Shown piece by piece: positions 22,004 through 30,251 of a stretch of 32,955 bases of DNA (positions are counted from its first letter, which is position 1; each line of letters starts with the position of its first letter). Where the stretch lies: the NCBI GenBank assembly GCA_023249195.1, contig JAHFDB010000015.1, positions 1 through 32,955 on the forward strand. Direction: 5' to 3'. The translations under genes and the position numbers were made by a program. The DNA is from a bacterium. GTDB taxonomy: Bacteria > Margulisbacteria > Marinamargulisbacteria > SXXA01 > JAHFDB01. Under the pieces are notes generated by a model. The model ran no database searches and was not told the DNA's origin. It saw only the letters and a list, made by a program, of their open reading frames with translations.

Positions 22004-23362
22004 ATGAACAGCCCCATTCCGATAGAAGAAAACGAACACATCGAATTCAAAAAGAGCCTTTCGGAGCTTAAGAGCGGTCTTTTTTCGATATCTGCCATTC
22101 TTAACAAACATACATCAGGTGAATTATGGTTTGGATTACGCAACGATGGCACAGTTATGGGGCTTGAAGCTAACGAAAAAACACTGAGAGACCTTTCTCA
22201 AGCCATCGGTACTCACATTGAGCCTAGAATTTACCCTCACATCTCGCTAGAAGAAAAAGATAAAAAAAGCTGTATTAAAGTGTCTTTCACGGGTGCAGAT
22301 AAACCCTATCTTGCTTATGGCCGTGCCTACATGCGCGTTGCAGATGAAGATAGGCAATTAAGTTCCAAAGAATTAGAAAACATGATTCTTTTAAAAAACA
22401 AACATCTCCTGCATTGGGACTCTCAACTCTTTTCCGGGGAAAGCCCCCAGCTAGATGAAAACAAAGTAAAACAGTTTATTCAATCCGCTGGGTTAGTATG
22501 GGATACACTCGAAAATGCACTCGAAAAACTAGGCCTTCTTACAAAAAACAAGCTCGGAAATGCCGCGATATTGTTTTTTTTAAAAACTCCGCCACTTGAA
22601 CTTAGGTGTGCCGTTTTCGCCGATAGCACCAGTGCCGTGATTTTAGATAGACATGATTTTCACGGAGATATCTTAGAGCTTATTGAGGAGGCGCAAAAAT
22701 ATATTCTCAAAAATATCCATATTGGCATGCGCCTCAATGGTTTATATCGAGAAGATATCCCTGAAATTTCTGCAGAGGCGCTGCGTGAATCTATCGTCAA
22801 TGCATTTTGTCATCGTGATTATCGAGATCCTGATCATGTGCATATTGCGATTTTCAAGAATCGCGTTGAAATTAGAAGCCCAGGTGGATTATACGGAGGC
22901 ATTACCCTTGAGGATTTGAGGAAGGGGAATATCTCTAAAAGACGGAACCCACTTCTTTCTGACCTATTACGTCGTATTCAATTGGTAGAGGCTTGGGGAC
23001 GGGGAATGCCCCTTATTTTTAACACTGAACCCACTGTCACTTTTCGAGAATCTGCGGGGATTTTTGTAACATGTTTTGATCGACCTTCGTTTAGCGAGAC
23101 TTTCTCAAATAATGAGCCTAAAACTATCGGTAAAACTATCGGTAAAACTATCGGTAAAACTATCGGTAAAACTATCGGTAAAACTATCGGTAAAGAAATG
23201 CTAAAACTCATGATTAAAAATCCGTCTATTACTCAAAAAGAACTGGCTAAAAAATTAGAGCTTACTGAGGTTGGGGTGAGGTATCATATCCGAAAATTGA
23301 AACTCACCGGGGTTCTTCAGCGCGTTGGGGGAAGCAAGACAGGGCGATGGGAAATCTTATGA
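22004..23362 (+). CDS. Schlafen/AlbA_2-domain putative transcriptional regulator with TIGK repeat linker
   Basis: About 452 residues from ATG 22004 (a TTG at 21983 is the upstream option; neither has a strong ribosome site). Residues 5-125 are an AlbA_2/Schlafen domain (HIEFKKSL, LWFGLRNDGTVMGLE); about 260-345 an HATPase_c_4-like region (ALRESIVNAFCHRDYRD, EIRSPGGLYGGI, RRNPLL, EAWGRGMPLI); then six TIGK repeats; then a C-terminal winged helix (TQKELAKKLELTEVGVRYHIRKLKLTGVLQR). Proteins of this build are annotated as ATP-binding transcriptional regulators and are often mobile or accessory; their ligand is unknown. Its stop overlaps the GT9 gene start (ATGA) and it lies divergent from the KbaZ-like gene, so it may control surface-glycan expression. 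Confidence 0.83.
   Translation: MNSPIPIEENEHIEFKKSLSELKSGLFSISAILNKHTSGELWFGLRNDGTVMGLEANEKTLRDLSQAIGTHIEPRIYPHISLEEKDKKSCIKVSFTGADKPYLAYGRAYMRVADEDRQLSSKELENMILLKNKHLLHWDSQLFSGESPQLDENKVKQFIQSAGLVWDTLENALEKLGLLTKNKLGNAAILFFLKTPPLELRCAVFADSTSAVILDRHDFHGDILELIEEAQKYILKNIHIGMRLNGLYREDIPEISAEALRESIVNAFCHRDYRDPDHVHIAIFKNRVEIRSPGGLYGGITLEDLRKGNISKRRNPLLSDLLRRIQLVEAWGRGMPLIFNTEPTVTFRESAGIFVTCFDRPSFSETFSNNEPKTIGKTIGKTIGKTIGKTIGKTIGKEMLKLMIKNPSITQKELAKKLELTEVGVRYHIRKLKLTGVLQRVGGSKTGRWEIL
23123..23194. repeat. six perfect copies of a 12-bp unit
   Basis: ACTATCGGTAAA is repeated six times without a mismatch and encodes TIGK each time, in the linker of the Schlafen-type regulator. The unit is a multiple of three, so copy-number changes lengthen or shorten the linker without breaking the frame. 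Similar TIGK/TVGK strings are known in this family. Confidence 0.95.
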
Positions 23363-24408
23363 ACTGTCTTATCTCAACCCAGCTAGGCCTTGGTAATGCG
23401 GTGCTGTTTACTTCTTTTATTCGAACACTAAAGAACATTTATCCTGAGTCCACTATGACCCTCTATTCTCCTAAAAAAACGCCCGCCACAGATTTTTTGG
23501 CGTACCATCCTGCTGTTGATATCGTGAGATATGACTTGGAGGGGATCAAAACCGATGTGTGCTTTTTACCTTTTTTGGGATATCACGCCCGGGTTTTAGA
23601 AACGCTGTTTTGGAAACACAAAGCAAAAAAAATCATCTCTCATTCGCTTCAATCCCCTCACCCAGTCAAGCATGCTTTGAAGAAGGCCTATATGGATATC
23701 AATCGACTTAGAGGCGTTCGCTATGTGCCCTTCGTGCAGCATCAACACGAAGTGTGGAATTATGCCAATTTACTCACTCCCTTGGGTGTTGACCCCTCTC
23801 TATGGCATCTCGCCCCCGATATTCCAGAGACTGTTCATACCCTTGCCTCAACACATACTCCTACAATACCTGAGGGTCGTTTTCTTGCGGTGCAGTGCAG
23901 TACAACCTATGGTCAAGTGACCCCCAAAGCTTGGCCTGTTGCTCATTGGGTGAGTCTTTTAACTGCCATCGTCGAGAAAAGCGACCTTAAACTTGTTTTT
24001 TTAGGGGCCTCCCAAGAAACAGCCTTTATTCAAACGATTATGGATAAAGTGGGTACGCGTTGTTTTGATTATTCAGGCAAAACCACTGTTTTAGAACTCA
24101 TGGGGCTGCTTAAAAAAGCGTCGGGATATATCGGGGCAGACAGCGGAACCTCTCACTTAGCGGCGGCTCTAGGAAAAAAAACAGTTGTATTGTGGGGGCC
24201 TTCTTCCTGGGCGAGATGTCACCCCATGGGTTCAAATACGCACTTTATTAACCTTGGAAGGGCATGTTCCCCATGCATTGGAACGTTCAAACTTACAGAT
24301 GCCCAGGCCTACTCTCAATGTCGCTACGAGCATCGCTGCATGGGCGATATCATGCCTCGCCAGGTGCTTGAAAAACTGTATACCTTCGGGGTTTTAGACG
24401 TTATGTGA
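23359..24408 (+). CDS. glycosyltransferase family 9 (heptosyltransferase-like)
   Basis: 349 residues from the ATG at 23359 that overlaps the regulator's stop (ATGA), with GGGAA upstream; an ATG 4 codons earlier is possible. GT9 features: LISTQLGLGNAVLFTSF at the N-terminus, AVQCSTTYG for the donor region, then GYIGADSGTSHLAAALGKKTVVLWGPSSWARCHP, the classic GADTGxxHLAAAxGxPTVxLxGP block with a Ser replacing Thr. Such enzymes transfer heptose or related sugars from ADP-sugar to lipid A core or other glycans in the cytoplasm. Its coupling to a regulator rather than to other core genes is unusual. A cysteine cluster CSPCIG/CRYEHRCMGD close to the end matches many heptosyltransferases. Confidence 0.87.
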   Translation: MNCLISTQLGLGNAVLFTSFIRTLKNIYPESTMTLYSPKKTPATDFLAYHPAVDIVRYDLEGIKTDVCFLPFLGYHARVLETLFWKHKAKKIISHSLQSPHPVKHALKKAYMDINRLRGVRYVPFVQHQHEVWNYANLLTPLGVDPSLWHLAPDIPETVHTLASTHTPTIPEGRFLAVQCSTTYGQVTPKAWPVAHWVSLLTAIVEKSDLKLVFLGASQETAFIQTIMDKVGTRCFDYSGKTTVLELMGLLKKASGYIGADSGTSHLAAALGKKTVVLWGPSSWARCHPMGSNTHFINLGRACSPCIGTFKLTDAQAYSQCRYEHRCMGDIMPRQVLEKLYTFGVLDVM

Positions 24409-25276
24409 ACTCAGTAGACCGTTCTTGAATAAACCGAAGGACATGGTCTACAGAAAAAGGTCTGTAATACTGGTAAGGTTTCCCAAATAAACGCCCCAAT
24501 CGACTCTGCCACTTGTTCTGGGGTGTACAAAAATGCCACTCAGAAAACGCCTTCCATGCCGTGTGCAAATAGCACTTCGGAACATCAGGATCACTGTAAA
24601 AAACAAGGCTATAAACCCGTTGAGAACACGCAAAAAACGCTGAAAATCCGTCAGGGGTGATTAAAAAATCAAGATATTTGAGGTGAATCAACCATTCTTC
24701 AAAAGACAATGTCCCAACCCCATTCAAAATGCTATTTTTTTTGCAAAAGAGCGTGATTTTTTGCGTGTTATAACCTGCACCCGTCCCCAATAAACAGATA
24801 TCAAACTGATCCCGAGGAAGGTGATTCACTAGCGTTTGAACCCAGTCTAAATCAAGACCTTTGTAGTTTTTGTTTTGAAATCGCGTCGATTTTCCGGCGT
24901 GAAGCTGTATGCCTATCGTTTTTTTCTGCACCGAATAAGGGTTTTTATGGGTGAGAGTTTCAATCACAGGGAAGGGATTAAACTCAAAATTGGCGGTTGG
25001 GCCATAGTCCTCGCTGTCAGAAAGAAAGAGCCCATGGTCACGTTTAATGGCCTCATATGGGGTTTCAGTAGGGGTAGGAACGACCCGTTGATAGCGGATG
25101 TAGGGAATAAGTTTGAAAAATGCCTCGACAGGTTTTTCTATATCGTCAAAAGAGTAGGCGTATCGCTTAACCAAAACAGGAGAGGCCTGATTTTTTGCAA
25201 AATCATAGAGCCTGCAAAAAGCCATAAAACTGTCGCCAAGTGTGCCCAGATATGTGTAGGTGCGGGGTGAATTCAT
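24401..25276 (-). CDS. GT9-like glycosyltransferase family protein
   Basis: A 291-residue protein without membrane segments. The second half has a weak GT9-like donor domain: IGIQLHAGKSTRFQNKNYKGL, FDICLLGTGAGYN, SFEEWLIHLKYLDFLITPDGFSAFFACSQRV, where GT9 proteins have the GxDTGxxH loop. The key His is not obvious, so activity is uncertain. The 3' end overlaps the convergent GT9 gene by 8 bases. The ATG at 25276 lies only 26 bases from the start of a divergent gene and has a weak ribosome site. Most likely a transferase for the same surface glycan. Confidence 0.5.
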   Translation of the reverse strand: MNSPRTYTYLGTLGDSFMAFCRLYDFAKNQASPVLVKRYAYSFDDIEKPVEAFFKLIPYIRYQRVVPTPTETPYEAIKRDHGLFLSDSEDYGPTANFEFNPFPVIETLTHKNPYSVQKKTIGIQLHAGKSTRFQNKNYKGLDLDWVQTLVNHLPRDQFDICLLGTGAGYNTQKITLFCKKNSILNGVGTLSFEEWLIHLKYLDFLITPDGFSAFFACSQRVYSLVFYSDPDVPKCYLHTAWKAFSEWHFCTPQNKWQSRLGRLFGKPYQYYRPFSVDHVLRFIQERSTEFT

Positions 25277-25302
25277 CTCAGGGGCATGGTAGACTAGTTT
25301 TT

Positions 25303-26685
25303 ATGCCGATTCAATCCGAAAAACAAAAGCTTTTGATTACGGTCTCAAGTACCAGGGTTATTCGGTTTTTGATTAAAACCCCCCTGTTTGAGGCTCTGAA
25401 AGAACAATATGAGGTTGTTTTTTTATCGGACCTACCCCTAGAGAAAATGGGAGCATCGGGTATCACTCAAATATCTGTGCCTAAGCAACGTTTTTTTTGG
25501 GGGGGGATAAAAGCGGGTTTACACTATTTCATCTCTCGATACTGTGCTAAAAAACACCATAAAAAGTTGCAAGAGGGCTACGGATTGATAGGCGAGGAAA
25601 TTCTTTTATATAATCTCAACGATGTAGCTCCCATTTTTCGATCCCCGCGTGGAATTGTGGGATTACGTTTGGCAGACACTATAGTGGGCTTTTTTATTGA
25701 TATCTGCCTGTATTTTGTTTCCCTTCAGACAATTTTATGGATGATATATCGAGACGGCGCACTTATGGAGGTTATAAAAACTATTAATCCTTGCGCTGTT
25801 ATGCTTACAACCCCCAACCATAAAACAGATATTAGGATGGGTGTGATTGCGTCGAAGTTAGAGTGCCCTTGCTTGGTATACCCAGAGGGCTTTGACTATA
25901 TTTTTCGGCCTGTATTTTTTGACTATGCAGGTATTTTTTCGTGGGGGCCTTCTTTTGAAAAAGATTTAATGAGAATGGGTGTCCCTTTAGAAAAACAAAT
26001 TCGAATTGAAAATCCCTTAAAATCTCTTCAGAATTATGCTACACCCGAGCTCATTGCTATCAAAAAAGAATGGGGAATCCCAGAGACAAACAAGATTGTT
26101 ACGCTTTATGGAAATGCAACCTATATCACAGGTATTGAGCATCAAAGACACATGGTAAAACTTGTCTTAAAATGGGCTAAAGGATACCCCAATCTCTCGG
26201 TAGTCTTGAGAGCCTTGCCTTATGATAACCAATGGGCCGATTTAGAATGGCTTTATATGCAAGAAGCAGAGAATCCTCAGTTTAAAGTGCGCCAAGCATC
26301 GGCAGCATTTTTTGATTTTTCTAAGAGTGGAAATACAACTGACCCCAACTTAGAGGTTGTGGAATGGGCTTCAGTCACGGATGTTTTGGTCACAATAATT
26401 TCGCATTCTGTGTTGGAGTATGGAATGAGGGGAAAGCCTGCTGTTGTGTATAATTTTATTGGTTATCCTGGTTTATCTAAAAAATATCATTTTTATCTTA
26501 TGCAGGACTTTATTCGTTCACAAATTTATTTTGTAGAGACGGAGGATTCTTTTTGTAGGGCTATCACTGAGGCTTTAGAAAAAAAATTTCAGCCAGAAAA
26601 AATGATTGAGATTTTTAGTTTTAGAACGGACACCTCCCAAGTTCTGAAGGAAATTACTCGAAAAATCGAGTTGAGGATGTCATGA
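25303..26685 (+). CDS. GT-B-like surface glycan transferase with T8G8 tract
   Basis: About 460 residues from ATG 25303 (the frame opens earlier at 25240 but that overlaps the divergent gene). The GT-B plan is visible: an N-terminal Rossmann start (LLITVSSTRVIRFLI), a hydrophobic patch near residue 120-145, then a C-terminal nucleotide-sugar domain with IVTLYGNATYITG, VVLRALPYDN and VEWASVTDVLVTIISHSVLEYGMRGKPAVVYNF, the usual warning-loop found in GT-B and epimerase-like proteins. Donor unknown. An uninterrupted T8 then G8 run (25491-25506) encodes part of KQRFFWGGIK; a one-base change would truncate the protein. The stop overlaps the next ATG by 4 bases. It starts the plus-strand trio. Confidence 0.58.
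   Translation: MPIQSEKQKLLITVSSTRVIRFLIKTPLFEALKEQYEVVFLSDLPLEKMGASGITQISVPKQRFFWGGIKAGLHYFISRYCAKKHHKKLQEGYGLIGEEILLYNLNDVAPIFRSPRGIVGLRLADTIVGFFIDICLYFVSLQTILWMIYRDGALMEVIKTINPCAVMLTTPNHKTDIRMGVIASKLECPCLVYPEGFDYIFRPVFFDYAGIFSWGPSFEKDLMRMGVPLEKQIRIENPLKSLQNYATPELIAIKKEWGIPETNKIVTLYGNATYITGIEHQRHMVKLVLKWAKGYPNLSVVLRALPYDNQWADLEWLYMQEAENPQFKVRQASAAFFDFSKSGNTTDPNLEVVEWASVTDVLVTIISHSVLEYGMRGKPAVVYNFIGYPGLSKKYHFYLMQDFIRSQIYFVETEDSFCRAITEALEKKFQPEKMIEIFSFRTDTSQVLKEITRKIELRMS
25491..25506. repeat. T8 followed by G8 homopolymer tract
   Basis: Eight T (25491-25498) then eight G (25499-25506) inside the GT-B-like gene, in frame as read. Long G runs in surface-glycan genes are typical contingency loci. 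Confidence 0.9.
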
Positions 26686-28022
26686 GGGGCCCAATAGTAC
26701 ACATTGTTCATCATATCGATACTGAGGGGCCTCTCAAAGAACCCTTCGAAGAGATATTTAAACGTCTCGAAACGACCCTTGGAATTGCATGTGCATTTTC
26801 CAGGACCGAAGAATCGTTTCGCTCTCTTCAAAACGGGATCCATCCTGACATCAAAGATCCAGCTGTTTCAAAGACGATACAGACACTTCTAACCCCTCAT
26901 CTTATGCAAACTTGGGGAAGTTGGAATGAAATCGAAGCGATGATTCAGGTGATATTATCGCCTGAATATAGGCGACAGATGACCGATAGTTTCGGTGGTG
27001 AATGGATTTATAATTGGCATCTCATGGATCATGTTGGCTTTCAGACCAATGAACGGGGAAGAGACCTTGGGTACGCGGCTATTTTTAATCGATATGAGAA
27101 CTTTATGAAACGATACTATTCTGGGAAAGATGCGTTTCACTGGCATTTCCATCCGATTTCCTTTTTTAAGGAAGCACATATCGCAGCAACCTCTTATGAT
27201 AATTCTTACCCAGATCTTCATCAGATTTTATGCCACAGGCTTATCGATAAAGGATGGTTCCCTCGGGTAAATAGGCCTGGCTTTCATACACAAAGGCCAG
27301 ATTCAGCCTGGTTTTTAGAACAGTGGATTCCCTTCGATGCTTCCAACCAATCTATTAAAGAGGAGAGTCTCCATCAAGACGCCTCATATGGACGATTTGG
27401 AGATTGGAAGGGCGCTCCAGACACTTGGGAAGTCTATCGGCCTGATCACTATGATTGGCGACGTCCTGGATTTTCTAATAGAGTCATTTCACGCGTGTTG
27501 AATATGAAAACAAGATTTAGAAATATTAATAAACAAGAAATTGAGTCTGCTTTTCGCTTGGCAAAAGAAATGCAGTCCCCAGTATATTTGGGTATAACCA
27601 ATCATGATTTTAGAGATATGGCTATAGAAATAGATGAGTTCCGTGGAATGCTTGCAAAAGTTGTACCCCACTATCCTGAGATTTCCTTTAAATTTTCTGA
27701 AGCTGTTGAGGCATTTAGATCTGTCCTGGGCTACAGCGCTAAAGAATGTGAACAGAATAAGCTGAACTGTAAAATGGAACTTATTGAAAATCGTCTTTGT
27801 ATAGAAGTGGTGAATGGAGAACCTTTTGGCCCCCAACCCTATCTGGCAATTAAAACAAAGAATGGACAGTATTTTCATGATAATTTTGATTTTGGTTCTT
27901 TTAAAAAGAACTATTATTACACTTTTGACCGATACACTCTTGAACTCGATCAAATAGAAATCATTGCGGTAGCCTCAAACGACTGTTATGGTAATACTTG
28001 GTTGTCAAGAAAAGAACTATAA
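26682..28022 (+). CDS. polysaccharide deacetylase-like protein of glycan locus
   Basis: A 446-residue soluble protein with features of the NodB/polysaccharide deacetylase fold: HHIDTEGP at residues 10-17 (an Asp-x-Glu where the deacetylase motif 1 has its Asp pair) and the His-rich FHWHFHP (152-158) that could bind a metal. A loose repeat of the fold follows through IESAFRLAKEMQSPVYLGITNHDFRDM. It lacks a signal peptide, so it would act in the cytoplasm on a sugar nucleotide or lipid-linked precursor. The ATG overlaps the previous stop (ATGA), with GAGGAT just upstream; the next gene starts 15 bases on. The family assignment is moderate; hydrolase of another sort is possible. Confidence 0.5.
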   Translation: MRGPIVHIVHHIDTEGPLKEPFEEIFKRLETTLGIACAFSRTEESFRSLQNGIHPDIKDPAVSKTIQTLLTPHLMQTWGSWNEIEAMIQVILSPEYRRQMTDSFGGEWIYNWHLMDHVGFQTNERGRDLGYAAIFNRYENFMKRYYSGKDAFHWHFHPISFFKEAHIAATSYDNSYPDLHQILCHRLIDKGWFPRVNRPGFHTQRPDSAWFLEQWIPFDASNQSIKEESLHQDASYGRFGDWKGAPDTWEVYRPDHYDWRRPGFSNRVISRVLNMKTRFRNINKQEIESAFRLAKEMQSPVYLGITNHDFRDMAIEIDEFRGMLAKVVPHYPEISFKFSEAVEAFRSVLGYSAKECEQNKLNCKMELIENRLCIEVVNGEPFGPQPYLAIKTKNGQYFHDNFDFGSFKKNYYYTFDRYTLELDQIEIIAVASNDCYGNTWLSRKEL

Positions 28023-28037
28023 GCGAGGAACTACTCT

Positions 28038-28820
28038 ATGGATAATCGAGAAAACTATTGGAACAACGGCTATTTTGAGTATTTTAAAGACCTTATCTCA
28101 AGAACAAACGAGCAAGAATCATCCGCAGAATCCGCAAGATTAGCAACTTCAGATCAAAATTACAGGAATGCGATTGAATTGCTCGGTATTATCAAAGATC
28201 AACCCGTGTTGGAAATGGGAAGTGGTTTTGGAAGAGGAATTCCGCTTATTTATGCATACTCCAAGTATGTTTTTTCTACAGATATCTCTGAAGTTATGAT
28301 TGATTTTGCTAAAAAAACATATCTGCCTCTCTGTCCCGAAGTTCAATTTAAAGTGTGTCAGGCTGAGAACACTGAGTTTGACTCTCATTTTTTTCAACAT
28401 ATTGTGTGCTTTGCTGTCTTTGATGCGCTATATCAGCAAAAAGCCCTAGAGGAAATGAATCGGGTATTGAAAGTTGGAGGGACACTTCTTGTAACAGGGA
28501 AAAACACTTTTTATTTAAACGCTGATGCAGAAGCTTTTGACGCAGAAGTTGGCGCTAGGAAAAAAGGACATCCTAACTGTTTTACGAATGTTCCTAAACT
28601 TCTTTCTTATTTGGACGCACTTGGCTTTAGTCTTGTTAGCCATCGATATTATGTAAAGAGAGGGGATTTCTTAAAAGAAAAATTTCAAATTGAAATTCCA
28701 GAAAAATTTTATGAATATATGTTAGTTCTGAAAAAAGAGAAAGATATCGTGATTCCTATTGGCGAGTTATCGCTTTCAGAACCTTTTTCAGAGACATATA
28801 AAGACATAACTAAAGGGTAA
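28038..28820 (+). CDS. class I SAM-dependent methyltransferase
   Basis: 260 residues. VLEMGSGFGRGIPLI (57-71) is motif I; the acidic end of strand 2 is FSTDISEVMIDFAKK; the motif IV region is HIVCFAVFDALYQ and EEMNRVLKVGGTLLVTGKN is motif V/VI. Likely an O- or N-methyltransferase that decorates a surface sugar. GAGGA precedes the ATG by 8 bases. Third gene of the plus-strand trio; its 3' end overlaps that of ptmA (convergent, 11 bases). Confidence 0.85.
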   Translation: MDNRENYWNNGYFEYFKDLISRTNEQESSAESARLATSDQNYRNAIELLGIIKDQPVLEMGSGFGRGIPLIYAYSKYVFSTDISEVMIDFAKKTYLPLCPEVQFKVCQAENTEFDSHFFQHIVCFAVFDALYQQKALEEMNRVLKVGGTLLVTGKNTFYLNADAEAFDAEVGARKKGHPNCFTNVPKLLSYLDALGFSLVSHRYYVKRGDFLKEKFQIEIPEKFYEYMLVLKKEKDIVIPIGELSLSEPFSETYKDITKG

Positions 28821-29541
28821 ACCCATCATCAATAATTAAATTCTGTCCATTGACACGCTCAGAGCCCTCTGAGAGCAAATAAACGACAGCCCCTGTGATG
28901 TCATCAGCATTTAGCATCCCCTTGGAGAGGCAATAGTCACTGTACCTCTCTATAAACCGAGGATCTTGCCGATCTTCAACCCCGCCGGGACTAATGCTAT
29001 TGAACCGAATACCGGTGCCTTTGAAGTATTTTGCAAAGTAACGGGTTAAATGAATAATGGCAGATTTGATAGCTGCATATTCTACGGGCATAGTGGCCGG
29101 CAGAAGGGAATTATAAAGTTCAAATCTGGGCGCAATAACCCCGTAGACAGATGCAAAATTAAGCATACTGCCAAAGCCTTGCTCTCTAAAAAAAAGGCCA
29201 AACTGTTGCATGCATAGAAAATAGCCTCCTAGATGGCCATTTACGCTCTCGCAAAATTCGGAGTAGGATACCTCTTCCATTCGTTTGCCATAATGAGGAC
29301 TTTTAGGATAGGCACAATTGACAACGGCGTCAATTTTAGGGTGAGTCTTTTTTACAGATGCAATGGCTTTTTGAATGGATATTTCTGACATAATATCAAG
29401 GGGCACATAGTCACAGGGGAGCTCTGTCGGCTGGATATCCCCCACAATACATGTTGCCTTTTGAGCCAGAACGGCTTTAACAATTGCCTGTCCGATTAAG
29501 CCGGTTCCGCCGATTACAATAATGACTTTATTGGATAGCAT
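28810..29541 (-). CDS. ptmA: SDR-family oxidoreductase PtmA
   Basis: A 243-residue short-chain dehydrogenase: GGTGLIG (11-17) cofactor loop, Ser131 in NFASVYG, YAAIK (155-159) catalytic pair, and ISPGGVEDRQDP. The neighbourhood VYGVIAPRFELY, PVEYAAIKSAI and the closing GQNLIIDDGF are characteristic of PtmA from Campylobacter flagellin glycosylation. In that system the ptm genes are linked to legionaminic acid; the exact step for PtmA is less certain than for PtmE. Two bases separate it from ptmB. Confidence 0.87.
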   Translation of the reverse strand: MLSNKVIIVIGGTGLIGQAIVKAVLAQKATCIVGDIQPTELPCDYVPLDIMSEISIQKAIASVKKTHPKIDAVVNCAYPKSPHYGKRMEEVSYSEFCESVNGHLGGYFLCMQQFGLFFREQGFGSMLNFASVYGVIAPRFELYNSLLPATMPVEYAAIKSAIIHLTRYFAKYFKGTGIRFNSISPGGVEDRQDPRFIERYSDYCLSKGMLNADDITGAVVYLLSEGSERVNGQNLIIDDGFTL

Positions 29542-29543
29542 CT

Positions 29544-30251
29544 TTAGCTCCCTTTCCTTTGGATTAAATAGTCTACAAACATAAAATCAAGTTCAGAATC
29601 AATATCAATCGATCGCGCTTCGGGCATTTCATAGAGAACCGTCTTTGGTAAAAAAAGGGTATTTTGTGTCAGAAGACACTCTCGTTTCCAGATATAAATT
29701 GAAGCATTCATGTCAAAACATTGGGGAGCATCTTGACGCCGTACCAGTGGAGGATGGTGGGGTTTGCTAAGTACCACCCTACCACATTCGTCTCTCTCAA
29801 TAAGATTGAAATAAGGAGATCTTCGCGCGGGACTCGCGGTAATAAGGTTGTCTGCATCTGAGCTTAAAAAAAGGGTTACAGCATTTTGGATATCCTCAAT
29901 ACTCCGCAATGGGGAGGTTGCATCTAAGTCTACGTGGAAAGAAAACTTTTTATTAAAATAGGATTCGCTTGCTAAAAAAGCGTGTCTAATTGCAGGAAGT
30001 TTGGGTGACTCATTGTGTGCGAGCTCTGATGGACGTTTAAACACCATGTCAGCACCCCAGGCTTTGGACACGGTTGCAATTTCATCCGAGTCTGTATCGA
30101 CAATCACTGCCATAAACAACCCGCTTTTTTTAGCGTGCTCAATAGAATGGGCAATCAATGGTTTCCCACCTAAAAGTTTTAAGTTTTTGTTTGGAACGCT
30201 TATAGAGCCCCCTCTCGCGCAAATGCTGCACACACACTCAGATGTTGTCAT
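29544..30251 (-). CDS. ptmB: CMP-legionaminate/acylneuraminate cytidylyltransferase
   Basis: A 235-residue NeuA/LegF-type enzyme that activates a nonulosonic acid as its CMP derivative. ICARGGS (10-16) with NKNL (21-24) forms the CTP loop; VIVDTDSDEIA, FKRPSELA and DLDATSPLR follow as in the family. The gene overlaps ptmF by 4 bases (ATGA). Substrate legionaminic acid is inferred from the surrounding ptm genes; pseudaminic or neuraminic acid cannot be excluded from this protein alone. Confidence 0.9.
   Translation of the reverse strand: MTTSECVCSICARGGSISVPNKNLKLLGGKPLIAHSIEHAKKSGLFMAVIVDTDSDEIATVSKAWGADMVFKRPSELAHNESPKLPAIRHAFLASESYFNKKFSFHVDLDATSPLRSIEDIQNAVTLFLSSDADNLITASPARRSPYFNLIERDECGRVVLSKPHHPPLVRRQDAPQCFDMNASIYIWKRECLLTQNTLFLPKTVLYEMPEARSIDIDSELDFMFVDYLIQRKGS

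Noticed and set aside
21929-22111. N-terminal extension of the KbaZ-like gene (61 codons)
   Set aside because: The extension overlaps the start of the divergent regulator, shows no family similarity, and a good ribosome site precedes ATG 21928.
25240-25302. N-terminal extension of the GT-B-like gene
   Set aside because: The 21 extra residues overlap the start of the divergent GT9-like gene and look unlike a protein start; ATG 25303 fits the Rossmann beginning.
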